Positions 1-6,779 of a stretch of 31,512 nucleotides of DNA are shown here, piece after piece. Every line of letters starts with the position of its first letter. Positions within the stretch are counted from its first letter, which is position 1. Source of the stretch: Chloroflexota bacterium (GTDB taxonomy: Bacteria > Chloroflexota > Dehalococcoidia > UBA3495). The position numbers and the translations under genes are program-made. The notes under the pieces were generated by a model, which did no database searches, was not told the origin of the DNA, and was given only the letters and a program-made list of their open reading frames with translations. The stretch is from the NCBI GenBank assembly GCA_022563275.1, contig JADFNR010000021.1, forward strand, positions 1,680 through 33,191, written 5' to 3'.

Positions 1-29
1 GTGACTAGACCTGGGGCTATTTGGAAAGT

Positions 30-51
30 TGGGGGCCATTTGGGGGCCATT
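30..51. repeat. Two-copy 11-bp tandem repeat
   Basis: The 11-mer TGGGGGCCATT occurs twice back to back (30-40 and 41-51). It lies beyond the 3' end of the minus-strand tRNA-Thr. No gene is visible in the first 108 bases, and no function can be assigned to the repeat. Confidence 0.6.
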
Positions 52-108
52 TCCATTCAGCCGCCTCCCGGAAACTTATTGAACACATGAAATTTAGCCT
101 CAAAATTA

Positions 109-183
109 TGGAGCCGGTGATGGGAATCGAACCCGCGACCTGCTGTTTACGAAACAGCTGCTCTGCCACTGAGCTACACCGGC
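109..183 (-). tRNA. tRNA-Thr (anticodon CGU), CCA encoded
   Basis: Read on the minus strand this folds as a 75-nt cloverleaf. The acceptor pairs GCCGGTG with CACCGGC, the D stem GCTC with GAGC, and the anticodon stem GCTGT with ACAGC around loop TTCGTAA, giving anticodon CGT, which reads the Thr codon ACG. The variable loop is AGGTC and the T loop is the canonical TTCGATT. The discriminator is U and CCA is genome-encoded at 109-111. The T stem (GCGGG/CCCAT) has a G-U and a C-A opposition, a mild irregularity. Confidence 0.93.
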
Positions 184-194
184 CTGGCAATCAC

Positions 195-210
195 AATAAC
201 CGGGGTTATT
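195..210. other. Perfect 7-bp inverted repeat between tRNA-Thr and the MetE-like gene
   Basis: AATAACC and GGTTATT are separated by GG. The repeat sits between the stop of the minus-strand MetE-like gene (280) and the 5' end of tRNA-Thr (183). It could act as a weak terminator for the upstream gene, but no run of T follows on the minus strand, so this is only a structural observation. Confidence 0.3.
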
Positions 211-279
211 GCAGCACATATTTTAACATATGGCCGTGCCTGTTCACCCTCTGCGTACCTTGATCTGAGGCGAAGTCTC

Positions 280-1428
280 CTACCATGAGTAGGACTGGCT
301 GGCCAGGTCGGCCCCCTGGCGCATGGCGGCCAGCTTGAGCCAGACGATGTCCTTGTCCACCCGGTTGGAGCCGGCGGAGGTGTCGAAGCCGCAGTCGGTG
401 CCGGCCATGACCCGGCTGGGGTCGCCGCCCACCGCGTCCACCGCCAGCCGCAGCCGGTCGGCCACCACCTCCGGGTGCTCCACGTAGTTGGTCTTGGTGT
501 CGATCACCCCCGCCACCAGCAGCATGTGTTCCGGCAGTGGATAACGCTGGTAGACCTTGTACTCGTGGGCGTGCCGCGGATTGGCCATCTCCATCACCAG
601 CGCCCCAACGTTGGCCTCGTATACGATGGGGAGGATGTCCTCTAGGGGCACGTCGTAGTGGTGGGGCCCCTCGGTGTTTCCCCAGCAAACGTGGAGCCTA
701 ACCTGCTCTCTGGGGATGTTGCGGATGGCGTGGTTGATGGCCCGGATGTGCAGCGCCACGACCTGTTGGAACACCTCGATGGGCTCGTCCTGATAGGCCA
801 CATGGCGTTCCATGGCCAGGTCCGGGCAGTCCAACTGCAGCACCACACCCCTGGCGGTGATGAGCTCGTATTCCTTCCGCATCTCCTCCGCCAGGGCCAT
901 GACGTATTCCTCGTGGTCGGCGTAGTGGGCGTTACCCAACGTTAGGGCGATGATCCCGGGAGACGCGGCACTCATGAACAGGTCTTGGTGGGCGGCGCCG
1001 GCCTCCTTTACCCCATCGGCCAATCCGTCCAACTCCCGCTCCGCCAGGTCGGGGCGCTGGTATTCCAGGGGCCCGGTGCACTGGGGCATGTCCCGCATCA
1101 ACTGCACAACCCGGGGCCGGGCGAGGCCGGGGAATTCATTCTGGTCCTTGTGGCCACGCCTGGTCCACGAACCGCCGAACCCCGCCATGCGTTGGGTCAC
1201 GTAGGTGGAGAAGCTGACGCGGGACTGTTCGCCGCTGTTTATCACGTCCACCCCGGCCTCGGCCTGCCGCCGGATCACTTCCAGGGTCGACTCTTCCGCC
1301 AAGCGGTCCAGGGCTGATTGGTCCACCGGCTCGCCGCGGGCCACCGCGCCCAGAAGCTCAACCAGTCCGTCGGGACGCGGCAGACTGCCGGTGTGAGTGG
1401 TGAATATCCGGCCTTGGCTGCGTTTCAT
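280..1428 (-). CDS. Cobalamin-independent methionine synthase C-terminal domain protein (MetE-like methyltransferase)
   Basis: This 382-residue protein corresponds to the C-terminal catalytic barrel of cobalamin-independent methionine synthase and lacks the long N-terminal half of MetE. The zinc ligands can be traced: the LHVCWG motif gives His246 and Cys248, LVME gives Glu280, and GTDCGFD gives Cys346. The N-terminus has the typical HTGSLPRP motif (His12). Stand-alone copies transfer methyl or alkyl groups between a thiol and a donor; family members include archaeal MetE and epoxyalkane:CoM transferases. The true acceptor is unknown, and since MetE normally needs its N-terminal half to bind polyglutamyl methyl-folate, a catabolic demethylase or alkyl-transfer role is as likely as methionine synthesis. 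The ATG is preceded by AAGGA. The gene ends with TAG and is followed by tRNA-Thr. Confidence 0.85.
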   Translation of the reverse strand: MKRSQGRIFTTHTGSLPRPDGLVELLGAVARGEPVDQSALDRLAEESTLEVIRRQAEAGVDVINSGEQSRVSFSTYVTQRMAGFGGSWTRRGHKDQNEFPGLARPRVVQLMRDMPQCTGPLEYQRPDLAERELDGLADGVKEAGAAHQDLFMSAASPGIIALTLGNAHYADHEEYVMALAEEMRKEYELITARGVVLQLDCPDLAMERHVAYQDEPIEVFQQVVALHIRAINHAIRNIPREQVRLHVCWGNTEGPHHYDVPLEDILPIVYEANVGALVMEMANPRHAHEYKVYQRYPLPEHMLLVAGVIDTKTNYVEHPEVVADRLRLAVDAVGGDPSRVMAGTDCGFDTSAGSNRVDKDIVWLKLAAMRQGADLASQSYSW

Positions 1429-1500
1429 GGGCTTTCCTTCGGGGTTGATGGCAGATTTGAGTCAGGCGGGCCTACAGCGTTTCACCCCCATCTCCGACTT

Positions 1501-1551
1501 GTCGAGAGTCTCGACTCCGTCGGACCTAACCTTCCCCCTCCGGGAGGAAGG
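1501..1551. other. Two adjacent stem-loops in the 169-bp gap between two catabolic genes
   Basis: GTCGAGA-G-TCTCGAC (1501-1515) is a perfect 7-bp inverted repeat around one base. It is followed at 1530-1551 by a hairpin that on the minus strand has a 9-bp stem (one G-U) and loop CGGA. Neither is followed by a T tract, so an intrinsic terminator is not supported. They may be an operator plus an mRNA-processing hairpin between the DAO oxidase gene and the MetE-like gene. Confidence 0.4.
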
Positions 1552-1597
1552 GACTTGCTCTATCTCCATATTGAGCGCGAAACCGTCAGAAACAAAG

Positions 1598-2728
1598 CTA
1601 GTCGAACCGGCTGGGCCGGTAGTCGCCAAGCAGGTCCACCCGCGCCCCGTCAACGATCTCCATGGTGGCCAGTTGGGCTATGAGAGGCGCCAGCGTCACC
1701 CCGCTGTGGGTCAGGGCCAGATAGACGCTGGGGGCCTTGGACGAGAAGCCAACCACCGGAAACCCGTCCAATGGCATGGGCCGGTAGCCCACGGGCACCG
1801 GGACGGCCGAGGCGCCTTTCAAGGCTGGAACATACTCCGCCGCCCGGGCCAGAAGTTCATCGGCGTGAGACTGAGAGTCGTCTCTGGCCAGGCTTTCCTG
1901 GGTCCCCTCGCCGATCATGGCAGACCCGTCCAGGCATTGGCGAAGGTGAATCTCCGGCCGGCCCTCCTCAAGAGGCGGAACGTAAAGCACGGAAACATTG
2001 CTGAGGAGAGGTTTCGCGATGGGGTTGGTCCTGATCACCACGCCTGGGCTGTCCTCCTGGGGAATCGCCACGCCGGCCATCTCCGCCAATCGAGTGTTGT
2101 CCACCCCGCCGGCCAGCACCACCACGTCGGCGTTGATCCTCTCTCCACCTGCCGCGACCGCCACGGAACCGGAATTTACTGTTAGTCCGGTGACCGCGGT
2201 TTCCAGCTTGACCGCCGCGCCGTGTTTGGCCGCGGCCCGGATGCAGGCCTCCGCAACTAAGGTGGGTTCGACCATGCCGTCCAATTCACAGTAGATCGCC
2301 GCCGTAACCTGCCGGGGAGTTAATCCGGGCTCCAGTTGGGCCATCTGGGCGCCGTCGAGCAACCGGCAGGGGTAGCCCCAGGCTTGGAGCTGGCCGGCGC
2401 GGGACTCCAGTTCGGCGGCGCCCTCTTCAGTGGAGGCCCATTCTAGCTGCCCGCCCCACCGCAGCCCGACATCCACGTCGAGGCCTTTGGCGAACCGGTC
2501 CCACATGCCCAGCGACCGCCGGTTGAAGTTGTGGTAGGAGACCGGATGCTTGGCGGTGGCGTTGATCCAGGCGAAGGAGTGGCTGGTGGCCCCGCCGCCG
2601 GGCCTTCCTTTATCGATCACGGTCACCGCGACGCCGCGCCTGGCCAGGGAATAAGCGATGGCGGCGCCCACGATGCCGGCGCCGATCACGGTTACGTTGA
2701 GCTGCTTTCGGGGAGGACCGGTTGACAT
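1598..2728 (-). CDS. FAD-dependent amino-acid oxidoreductase (DAO family)
   Basis: The 376-residue product begins with a Rossmann dinucleotide motif (VIGAGIVGAA, Gly16-Gly21) and the ensuing VIDKGRPGGGATSHSF segment typical of glycine/D-amino-acid oxidase (DAO, PF01266) enzymes. The C-terminal part carries a second conserved stretch (YRPMPLDGFPVVGFS) and ends with LTHSGVTLAP, as in this family. These flavoproteins oxidise primary, secondary or N-methylated amino acids; the substrate here cannot be read from sequence. I prefer the ATG at 2728 over the longer frame start at 2791 because GAGG lies 7 bases upstream and the extra 21 residues precede the nucleotide-binding strand without any family similarity. 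It is cytoplasmic, with no signal peptide. A LysR gene lies upstream in the same direction and may control it. Confidence 0.85.
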   Translation of the reverse strand: MSTGPPRKQLNVTVIGAGIVGAAIAYSLARRGVAVTVIDKGRPGGGATSHSFAWINATAKHPVSYHNFNRRSLGMWDRFAKGLDVDVGLRWGGQLEWASTEEGAAELESRAGQLQAWGYPCRLLDGAQMAQLEPGLTPRQVTAAIYCELDGMVEPTLVAEACIRAAAKHGAAVKLETAVTGLTVNSGSVAVAAGGERINADVVVLAGGVDNTRLAEMAGVAIPQEDSPGVVIRTNPIAKPLLSNVSVLYVPPLEEGRPEIHLRQCLDGSAMIGEGTQESLARDDSQSHADELLARAAEYVPALKGASAVPVPVGYRPMPLDGFPVVGFSSKAPSVYLALTHSGVTLAPLIAQLATMEIVDGARVDLLGDYRPSRFD

Positions 2729-2890
2729 AAAAACCTCAGGCTGGATGGGCGTATCGGCCCTATTATCCGGTCTTTGGCGGGCAACACTCAAGGGGTATTA
2801 CACATAAGTCATCCCGAGGAGGGTTTGGGACGCGCCGTGAAAGAATGCGGTGGTATCAGGAAGATAAGGAGTTTCCAAGTGTCAGCCGAT

Positions 2891-2925
2891 GCCGGCGCGG
2901 CGCCCGGCGCGGCACCCGGCGCGGC
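2891..2925. repeat. Three GC-only imperfect 12-bp tandem units
   Basis: Units at 2891-2901, 2902-2913 and 2914-2925 share the core CCCGGCGCGGC (the first unit is one base short). They lie in the 291-bp gap between the LysR stop and the oxidase start. No coding function is seen; this is a likely slippage product. Confidence 0.6.
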
Positions 2926-3019
2926 AAAACGAAACCCTGCGCTTATCTCAAGATGACCATGGGACGCAGGGCCATCGCTGCAAACCAGAGGAGAGCCTGA
3001 TCCGAGGGAGGGAGAGAGA

Positions 3020-3967
3020 TTATTTGACCTTTGCCTGGGCTCGCTCCTTGACCGTTGGGTGCTCCCAGCCGGCCAAGTCGGCGTGAAACCCCCGCATCTC
3101 GTCGGAAAGCACCTCGATAAAGTTCCGAACAGCTTGCCCCAGGAACTTTCCTTTCAATGTGCAAACCCCGATCACCGAGGACTCGAAGATGTGGTCCAAC
3201 CGCACCACACCCAGACGGTCGTGGTCTTGCTGGTGGAGGGTGAAATCGGCGCAGACCGCCACTCCCATGCCGGTCTCGACGTAGCGTTTTATGGACTCAG
3301 TATCGTCCAAGGACAGCACCACGTCCCAAGTCACGCCTTGGTTCCTGAGTTCCTGCTCTACTTTTTGGCGGGTGAGGCTTTCGGGTCCCGAAAGGATCAT
3401 GGGCCAGGGAGATAGCTCCTTCAAGCTAACATTTTTTTGCTGCAATAACGGATGGTTCAGTGGGGTCATCAGCACAACGTCGTACTTGAACAACTCTTGG
3501 AAGTCCAGCGCCTGGTCGTCCAAGGGCGGCGGAGCGCAAAACGCCAGGTCGATCTCGCCGGACCTAACCAGGCGCAGCAGCGGAGTGTAGGGACGGGCCA
3601 TCAGCTGTATACGCACGTCCGGGTAGGCCTTGCTGAAGACCTGGATTCCCGGAGGGAGGTGGTGCGTAACCAAGTCCGGGTAAGCGCCCACAACAAACGA
3701 TCCCCGGCGCTCGCTGTAGTCCATCTGCGTCTTCAGCGCGTCCACCGCTTGGACCACTGGGGTTACCAGTTCCAATAAGATCGACCCTTCCGAGGTAAGC
3801 TGAATCGGCCGCTTAATGCGGTCGAAGAGAATAATTTCAAACTCGTCTTCCAGCTTGCGAAGGTGGGTTGTTACCGTTGGCTGGCCCAATCCCAGTGTGC
3901 GGGCCGCTTTAGAGACACTTCGCAGCTGAGCAACGTGGTAAAAACTGACAAGCTGCCGCAGTTCCAT
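3020..3967 (-). CDS. LysR-family transcriptional regulator
   Basis: This 315-residue protein has the classic LysR layout. An N-terminal winged helix-turn-helix covers residues 1-60 (FYHVAQLRSVSKAARTLGLG, then QPTVTTHLRKLEDEF and the wing region LFDRIKRPIQLTSEG), followed by a linker helix and a periplasmic-binding-like effector domain. The start VGAYPDLVTHHLPPGIQVF and the segment GEIDLAFCAPP are typical of the CysB/CbbR-like branch. It probably acts as a tetramer sensing a small metabolite. It is followed on the same strand by the DAO oxidase and MetE-like genes, and preceded divergently by the Tag-like gene across a 192-bp gap where LysR regulators commonly bind. The target is inferred from position only. 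Confidence 0.9.
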   Translation of the reverse strand: MELRQLVSFYHVAQLRSVSKAARTLGLGQPTVTTHLRKLEDEFEIILFDRIKRPIQLTSEGSILLELVTPVVQAVDALKTQMDYSERRGSFVVGAYPDLVTHHLPPGIQVFSKAYPDVRIQLMARPYTPLLRLVRSGEIDLAFCAPPPLDDQALDFQELFKYDVVLMTPLNHPLLQQKNVSLKELSPWPMILSGPESLTRQKVEQELRNQGVTWDVVLSLDDTESIKRYVETGMGVAVCADFTLHQQDHDRLGVVRLDHIFESSVIGVCTLKGKFLGQAVRNFIEVLSDEMRGFHADLAGWEHPTVKERAQAKVK

Positions 3968-4092
3968 CTGGCGTTGCCTCCCCCTTTGGCATCACGGTCG
4001 CCAATATAACATATCATTGAGCGTTGGGGTAGTTGGAATGAGATATCCGCGGAATCTAATTTTTCCGGCGTTTCGTCATTTCTTTCGCCAGA

Positions 4093-4121
4093 TTGGAATC
4101 GGGCCAGCCTGAAACTATACT
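4093..4121 (+). promoter_or_regulatory. Sigma-70-type promoter for the Tag-like gene
   Basis: TTGGAA (4093-4098), a 17-base spacer and TATACT (4116-4121) resemble a housekeeping promoter. The predicted start near 4128 gives a short leader of about 30 bases that contains the AGGGAG ribosome site (4145-4150) of the gene at 4160. Confidence 0.5.
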
Positions 4122-4159
4122 GAACAGCGGCCAAAAGGTAATTAAGGGAGATCGTTCGA

Positions 4160-4606
4160 GTGAGAAGAGCCCTGGAAAGACCGCCAAAAATCACGCCGGA
4201 AGGCAACGACGGCTATTTTGAACAGTTGACCAAGGCGGTCTTCCGCGCCGGGTTCAGTTGGCCGGTTATAAGGGAGAAGTGGGAAGGCTTTGTGACGAGC
4301 TTCGACAGATTTGATCTGGGCCGGGTGGCCTCCTACGGGCCCGACGACCTGGAGCGCCTCTTCGAGGACCGGAGCATCGTCCGCAACCGGCGCAAGATCG
4401 TGGCAACGGTTGAGAACGCCCGCACCATGCTCGACCTGATCGAACAGCACGGCTCGTTTCATGCCTACTTGAGGTCGTTGGACCACCTGGACTACTACGG
4501 CCGCGTCAAGGTTTTAACGCGGCCCTTTGCCGGTTTGGGCCGGACCTCCGCCTTCGTGTTCCTTCACTGTGTCAACGAGGAGACGCCAGACTGGCAGGAC
4601 CGGTGA
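4160..4606 (+). CDS. Short DNA-3-methyladenine glycosylase I-like protein (Tag family)
   Basis: Starting at GTG with AGGGAG nine bases upstream, this encodes 148 residues resembling the central helical core of Tag: YFEQLTKAVFRAGFSWPVI matches the Tag segment with the active-site-wall Trp, FDRFDLGRVASYGPDDLERL matches the following helix pair, and SIVRNRRKIVATVENA matches the region IIRHRGKIQAIIGNA. Tag excises 3-methyladenine and some damaged bases from DNA. E. coli Tag is 187 residues and holds a zinc with Cys/His at both ends. Here the N-terminal Cys-Gly-Trp stretch and the C-terminal CCCYPG tail are missing, and the Glu of the usual LFEMI helix is not obvious. It may be a divergent glycosylase or a DNA/base-binding relative. 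It is convergent with the GMC gene, 29 bp away. Confidence 0.75.
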   Translation: MRRALERPPKITPEGNDGYFEQLTKAVFRAGFSWPVIREKWEGFVTSFDRFDLGRVASYGPDDLERLFEDRSIVRNRRKIVATVENARTMLDLIEQHGSFHAYLRSLDHLDYYGRVKVLTRPFAGLGRTSAFVFLHCVNEETPDWQDR

Positions 4607-4635
4607 CCCCGGCTAGTCCCCATTGGCAAGTATGG

Positions 4636-6180
4636 TTAGCGGCCCTCTTTGATCCAGTCGGCCACCTTCTCGCCGATCATGATCACGGTGGCATTGGTGT
4701 TGGCCCGGATGCAGTCCGGCATCACCGAGGCGTCGGCCACGCGCAGTCCCTCGACGCCGCGTACATGGCAGAACTGGTCTACCACCGCCATCGAGTCGGA
4801 GTCTGGGCCCATCTTGCAAGTGCCTGAGATGTGGTGCGAGGTCCCAGTATTCCGCATCAGCCAGGCATTCAGTGTCTCGTCCGAAACCAGGTCGGCTTCG
4901 GTGGGGTTCACCAGATCCAAGAGAATGTTGTTGAAGGCGGGCTGTTCACAGATCTGGATGCATAGACGCACCGCCTCCCGCATGCGGCGCAGGTCTTCCT
5001 CCTCCTGGAAATAGTTGTAATTCAAGAAAGGCTGCACGTTGGGGTCTGTCGAAGTGAGCTTTAGCTCACCCTTGCCCAGGGCCAACTGCAGGCTGGCGCT
5101 GAGACCGATGTAATTCTTGTCGTCATCGATCTCAACCTGAGCGGGACGGTGCTCGCTGGTCATCAGCATGGGGCTGATCTGCATGTCGTTCCGTAGGTTG
5201 GAGTTTTCCACGGTGTAGCGCAGGCCCACCTGAATCACCGGAGCCTGAACGTCGGGCCGGTCACCGGTTGCGTGGTACAGAACGGCGGCGGAGGGATGGT
5301 CGCGCAGGTTCTGGCCGACTCCGGGTGAGTCGTGGACCACGTCTATCCCCAAGGACCTGAGGTGTTCGGCCGGCCCGATGCCCGAGAGCATCAACAGCTG
5401 GGGCGATGCGACCGCGCCGTTGCAGACCACGATCTGGTCCCCCTCTACCGTGAATATCTCGCCGCCGCTTTCGGCTTCGATGCCCACGGCCCGTTTGCCT
5501 TCGAATAAGATGCGCCGGGCAGTCACGCCTCCCCGGATGTTGAAGTTCAACCGGTGGCGGGCCATGTCCAAGTAATTCAAAGCCATGCTCATGCGCACGC
5601 CGTCGATGGTGTTCCTGGCCCTGGGAGAGATTCCGGTGGACTCCGGATGGTTCATGTCTTCGTCTATCTCGTACCCCACCGCGACGCAGGCGTCCTCAAA
5701 GGCCGTGGCATAAGGCAGCCACTCGCTGCGGGGATAGCGCCGCACGGGCACCGGGCCGTCTGAGCCGTGGAAATCTCCGCTAAAATCCAGGTCGGTCTCC
5801 AGCTTGTTGAAGTAGGGGAGGACCTTGGTGAAACCCCATTCGTCGTTTCCCATGGCCGCCCAGCCGTCGTAGTCCTCGGGGATGCCCCGGAATAGCACCT
5901 GCCCGTTGATGGCGCTGGAGCCGCCGGTGGCCTTGCCCCTGGGAATGGTCAGGTTTGGCTGCTCCGGGGTCACCTGGGCCACGTAATCCCAACTGTGGGG
6001 GCCGTAGGCCGAGAGCCAAATGTTGTTGCCGTATTTGATGTCGTCGGGGAGATGGTCGAAGTCGGGATAATCTGGGCCTGCTTCCAGCAACAGGACCGAC
6101 TTGGACGGGTCTTCGGATAGACGGGTGGCGATCGTGCATCCCGCGGAACCGCCGCCCACCACGATGTAGTCGTATTTCAT
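4636..6180 (-). CDS. GMC-family FAD oxidoreductase (choline dehydrogenase-like)
   Basis: 514 residues with all hallmarks of glucose-methanol-choline oxidoreductases: FAD-binding VVGGGSAGCTIATRL (Gly9-Gly14), the first GMC signature around RGKATGGSSAINGQVLFRG (residues 81-99), the second signature GAVASPQLLMLSGIGP (255-270), and the C-terminal catalytic His of TSHHISGTCKMGP (449-450) with the Asn of IRANTNAT (494-496). These enzymes oxidise a primary or secondary alcohol to an aldehyde or acid; choline, polyethylene glycol and aliphatic alcohols are known substrates, and this one is not identified. There is no signal peptide. The ATG has an excellent AGGAGGG site eight bases upstream. No betB-like aldehyde dehydrogenase sits beside it, so glycine-betaine synthesis is not supported. 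Confidence 0.93.
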   Translation of the reverse strand: MKYDYIVVGGGSAGCTIATRLSEDPSKSVLLLEAGPDYPDFDHLPDDIKYGNNIWLSAYGPHSWDYVAQVTPEQPNLTIPRGKATGGSSAINGQVLFRGIPEDYDGWAAMGNDEWGFTKVLPYFNKLETDLDFSGDFHGSDGPVPVRRYPRSEWLPYATAFEDACVAVGYEIDEDMNHPESTGISPRARNTIDGVRMSMALNYLDMARHRLNFNIRGGVTARRILFEGKRAVGIEAESGGEIFTVEGDQIVVCNGAVASPQLLMLSGIGPAEHLRSLGIDVVHDSPGVGQNLRDHPSAAVLYHATGDRPDVQAPVIQVGLRYTVENSNLRNDMQISPMLMTSEHRPAQVEIDDDKNYIGLSASLQLALGKGELKLTSTDPNVQPFLNYNYFQEEEDLRRMREAVRLCIQICEQPAFNNILLDLVNPTEADLVSDETLNAWLMRNTGTSHHISGTCKMGPDSDSMAVVDQFCHVRGVEGLRVADASVMPDCIRANTNATVIMIGEKVADWIKEGR

Positions 6181-6338
6181 GGTTTTACCCTCCTGATTAC
6201 CGCCAGAGATAACGGAGCACCCAAGCCAGGGGAAACACGCTCCTGGATTTAATCAGCCCATGATAATACAAGAGGGTAACTAACGCACGCGAGGATCTGA
6301 TAACAAGGGCCGCCCTGGGAATCTGTTGAGGAGGGGCG

Positions 6339-6779
6339 CTATTCCAGTTCGATCAGAGGGTCGTTGGTGCGCACCGAGTCCATGGGTTGTACCAGGACTT
6401 CCTTGACGACGCCGTCACGGGTGGCGCGGATGCTCTGCTCCATCTTCATGGCTTCAACCACGCACACTTCCTGGCCGGCTGTGACCTGGTCGCCAGGCCG
6501 GACCAGGATGGAGATGACCCGTCCGGACAGCGGGGACGCGATGATGTTCTCCGGTCCGCTGGCGGCAGAGCCACGGGTGGGTGGGGGTGGGACCACGATG
6601 CCCGGGGTCTGGGTTCGTCCGCGGCGAGGGCGGGCCGGGAGTTGGCGGGGTAGGCCCTCGACTTCCACCAAGAAGGTCTCGCCTTCAACGGTGACCTGGA
6701 CCGGGGAATGGGTCAGTTCACCTACTTCGACGTTATACCAGTTATCCCCAACCTTGATTCGAAGGGTGGTTACCGCCAA
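6339..6779 (-). CDS. Biotin carboxyl carrier protein of an acyl-CoA/pyruvate-type carboxylase
   Basis: The C-terminal 70 residues form a biotinyl-lipoyl domain with the biotinylation motif VVEAMKM; the acceptor Lys lies 33 residues before the C-terminus (Lys113 with the start used here). The N-terminal part (LRIKVGDNWYNVEV) resembles the short beta domain of carboxylase carrier subunits, followed by an Arg/Pro-rich linker. I chose TTG at 6779 because GGGGA lies seven bases upstream and the carrier fold begins there; it overlaps the biotin carboxylase stop by 10 bases. A second in-frame TTG at 6836 would add 19 residues and a 67-base overlap. The carrier shuttles carboxyl groups from the neighbouring biotin carboxylase to a carboxyltransferase that is not encoded in this window. 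Confidence 0.88.
   Translation of the reverse strand: MAVTTLRIKVGDNWYNVEVGELTHSPVQVTVEGETFLVEVEGLPRQLPARPRRGRTQTPGIVVPPPPTRGSAASGPENIIASPLSGRVISILVRPGDQVTAGQEVCVVEAMKMEQSIRATRDGVVKEVLVQPMDSVRTNDPLIELE

Noticed and set aside
206..688. Long Gly/Arg/His-rich open frames overlapping real genes (for example 206-688 minus, 20236-21063 plus, 25432-26349 plus)
   Set aside because: They overlap well-supported genes in other frames, have biased compositions typical of shadow frames in GC-rich DNA, and lack ribosome sites.
4636..6180. Calling the GMC gene betA (choline dehydrogenase)
   Set aside because: Motifs define only the GMC family; no betaine aldehyde dehydrogenase or choline transporter is beside it, so a specific name is not justified.
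6181..6338. Promoter ahead of the GMC gene (TATTAT near 6262)
   Set aside because: There is a fair -10 box on the minus strand but no -35 match at suitable spacing; too weak to list.
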